From the NCBI RefSeq assembly GCF_000007345.1, contig NC_003552.1, positions 2,356,001-2,420,000 of the forward strand: a DNA stretch of 64,000 bases, given 5' to 3'. Under the pieces are notes generated by a model, which saw only the letters and a list, made by a program, of their open reading frames with translations, was not told the origin of the DNA and did no database searches. This DNA comes from Methanosarcina acetivorans C2A (lineage in GTDB: Archaea > Halobacteriota > Methanosarcinia > Methanosarcinales > Methanosarcinaceae). The position numbers and the translations under genes were made by a program. Of this stretch, positions 62,628 to 64,000 are shown piece after piece; position 1 is the first letter of the stretch, and every line of letters begins with the position of its first letter.

Positions 62628-64000
62628 TTAGAGAGAGCTCACGGCCGAGATAAACTGCCCTTTATCTTCATTTCCACTTATCACACCCATTATTCCTTCG
62701 TTGCCGGTTTTAAGGGGAAGTTCAATAATGAAAGAAGAACCTTCCCCAGGCACACTCTCCGCCTGGATGTTTCCGCCGTGCATTTCAACAAACCTTTTAA
62801 CAAGGAAGAGTCCGAGTCCTGTCCTTTCGTACCTGCGCTTGAAGAAAGAGTCAGGTTGTTTGAAAGGCTGGAAAAAAGAGTCCATGTCTTCCCGGGAAAT
62901 TCCTATTCCGGTATCTTTTACGCAAATTCGAACCATATTTCCAATTTTTGCTGCCGAGACTGTTATGGACCCCTCTTCCGGAGTGAACTTTACAGCATTG
63001 CTTATAAGGTTGTAAAGGATTTGCTTGAACATCATTTTGTCAGCATAGAAGCTTTTTATCCCGGAGTCGACCTCAAAATTAAGGGACAATTTTTTCCCGG
63101 ATACCCGCGGACGGAATACTTTTTCGATATCTTTAAAGATCTTTGTAAACTCGAAATTCTCAGGTTCCAGAAAAGTCTTTCCAGCTTCTATTTTTGAAAG
63201 GTCAAGGATGTCATCTATGAACTGGAGCAGGTGTTTGCCGCTGATTGAAATATTATTAATGTATCTGGCCTGGCGCTCGCTAAGTTTTCCGGAGCTATCT
63301 TCAAGAAGCAGATCCGAAAACCCGATAATTGAATTAAGGGGTGTCTTCAACTCATGACTTACGGTGGCAATAAACTCGCTTTTAGCCTGGCTGGCATCTT
63401 CGGCAATCCGGACTTTCAGAAGGGCGTCTTCGGCTCTCTGCCTTTCAGTGATGTCCCGGCTCACTCCCACAAGCCCTATAAAGTTCCCCGTTTCGTCGTA
63501 AAGGGGAGCTTTTACAGTCTGCAGCAGGACTTTCCTCCCGTCAGGGCGAGTTGCCCACCTCTCCCGGATAATCGCTTTCCCGGTTTCAAATATCTCCTTA
63601 TCCTCGGCATTGAGAAAGCTGGCTACTTCTTTAGAATAAAAATCCGGGTTCTTCTTCCCCACAACGCCCTCTGTCGGCCTTTTCACAAATTCACAGAAGA
63701 CAGGATTACACCCCAGGTAAGTCCCTTCGGGATCTTTAAAAAAGACGGCATCAGGAATTGAGTTCAATAGTCCGGAGAGCATTGACCTCTCCCTACTGAG
63801 TTTCTCCTGCATCTCTTTCCTCTTTTCCACTTCAGCCTTTAATTTTTCAACGCTTGCCACTGTGCTTACCCATTTCAGTAGCCCTGCAGCAATCAACACG
63901 TAACTGACCGGGCCTCCAAGAAAGGCTTTTAAGAAAATATTATGCAAAGGGCTCACAGGGTTTTCTCCAACCAGCCGTAAACTTTCATACAGATCCGCAA
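62628..64000 (-). CDS. PAS-domain sensor histidine kinase, 5' end outside the window
   Basis: The frame is open to the window edge, so the N-terminus lies beyond position 64000. The visible 456 residues begin near a membrane segment (FLGGPVSYVLIAAGLLKWVS), followed by a short coiled coil, a PAS domain (LLNSIPDAVFFKDPEGTYLG, with its PAC part ending GLVGVSRDITERQRAEDALL), the HisKA dimer domain with the phospho-acceptor His in FIATVSHELKTPLNSIIGF, and the HATPase domain (NAVKFTPEEG, VKDTGIGI, GTGLGL-like RTGLGLFLVK). It should phosphorylate itself and a response regulator. No regulator gene is visible here. Confidence 0.92.
   Translation of the reverse strand, partial: ADLYESLRLVGENPVSPLHNIFLKAFLGGPVSYVLIAAGLLKWVSTVASVEKLKAEVEKRKEMQEKLSRERSMLSGLLNSIPDAVFFKDPEGTYLGCNPVFCEFVKRPTEGVVGKKNPDFYSKEVASFLNAEDKEIFETGKAIIRERWATRPDGRKVLLQTVKAPLYDETGNFIGLVGVSRDITERQRAEDALLKVRIAEDASQAKSEFIATVSHELKTPLNSIIGFSDLLLEDSSGKLSERQARYINNISISGKHLLQFIDDILDLSKIEAGKTFLEPENFEFTKIFKDIEKVFRPRVSGKKLSLNFEVDSGIKSFYADKMMFKQILYNLISNAVKFTPEEGSITVSAAKIGNMVRICVKDTGIGISREDMDSFFQPFKQPDSFFKRRYERTGLGLFLVKRFVEMHGGNIQAESVPGEGSSFIIELPLKTGNEGIMGVISGNEDKGQFISAVSSL

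Noticed and set aside
1-64000. tRNA or rRNA genes.
   Set aside because: I scanned for the conserved tRNA T-loop and cloverleaf pattern and for rRNA-like GC-rich blocks and saw none that I could support; a tRNAscan-SE run would be decisive.

Overview
The window looks like a chromosomal segment of a methanogenic archaeon of the genus Methanosarcina, close to M. mazei in style. The reasons are an archaeal-type phenylalanyl-tRNA synthetase beta chain, a FilR1/DUF1724 winged-helix regulator, DUF389, DUF2284, DUF2227 and DUF998 proteins, AT-rich intergenic DNA with TATA boxes close to start codons, many dispersed repeats, and CRISPR repeats ending in ATTGAAAC. The species is inferred from memory of the families; no database was searched.

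Layout. 1-2.7 kb: the end of a tetratricopeptide gene, a broken DUF998 gene, a dispersed repeat and a dTDP-sugar epimerase-like cupin gene. 3.0-12.6 kb (minus strand): a peptide/nickel-type ABC transporter with two ATPases, two permeases and three paralogous binding proteins, all three apparently starting at ATT. 13.1-13.7 kb: CRISPR array 1 (7 repeats) with its leader. 13.9-22.4 kb: cargo, comprising a frameshifted HAD hydrolase, purA, a methyltransferase, two pRiA4b ORF-3 proteins, a SEC-C protein and a DUF2227 protein, with two solitary CRISPR repeats. 22.6-25.3 kb: CRISPR array 2 (33 good repeats and one degenerate repeat), whose leader closely matches that of array 1; one repeat is split by a 129-bp MITE.

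25.4-38.4 kb is the most interesting part: cas6, a two-repeat mini-array of a second repeat type, and a type III-A operon of cas10 (csm1), csm2, csm3, csm4 and csm5. Two further genes sit in the slot usually held by csm6. Each joins an N-terminal CARF-like (cyclic oligoadenylate sensor-like) domain to a C-terminal carbon-nitrogen hydrolase (nitrilase) domain with an intact Glu-Lys-Cys triad. The longer protein (1078 aa) carries a large TPR/helical block between the two domains. This predicts a type III signalling branch in which target recognition makes the Cas10 GGDD palm synthesise cyclic oligoadenylate, which switches on an amidase or nitrilase. In this genome cas10 is split by an IS481-like element, so the branch is probably silent here.

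38.4-44.8 kb: remnants of a toxin-antitoxin pair, small genes, another MITE copy, an AAA ATPase with DUF4143, a small membrane protein and a TPR protein. 45-50 kb: DUF389 membrane protein, methyltransferase, metallo-beta-lactamase-fold protein and DUF2284 protein. 50.8-52.6 kb: an IS1182-like element whose transposase is interrupted by the same MITE. 52.8-64 kb: glutamate decarboxylase, a class V aminotransferase-fold protein, a formylglycine-generating-enzyme-like protein, a FilR1 regulator, DUF429, an Mrr-N-like protein, pheT and a truncated PAS histidine kinase running off the window.
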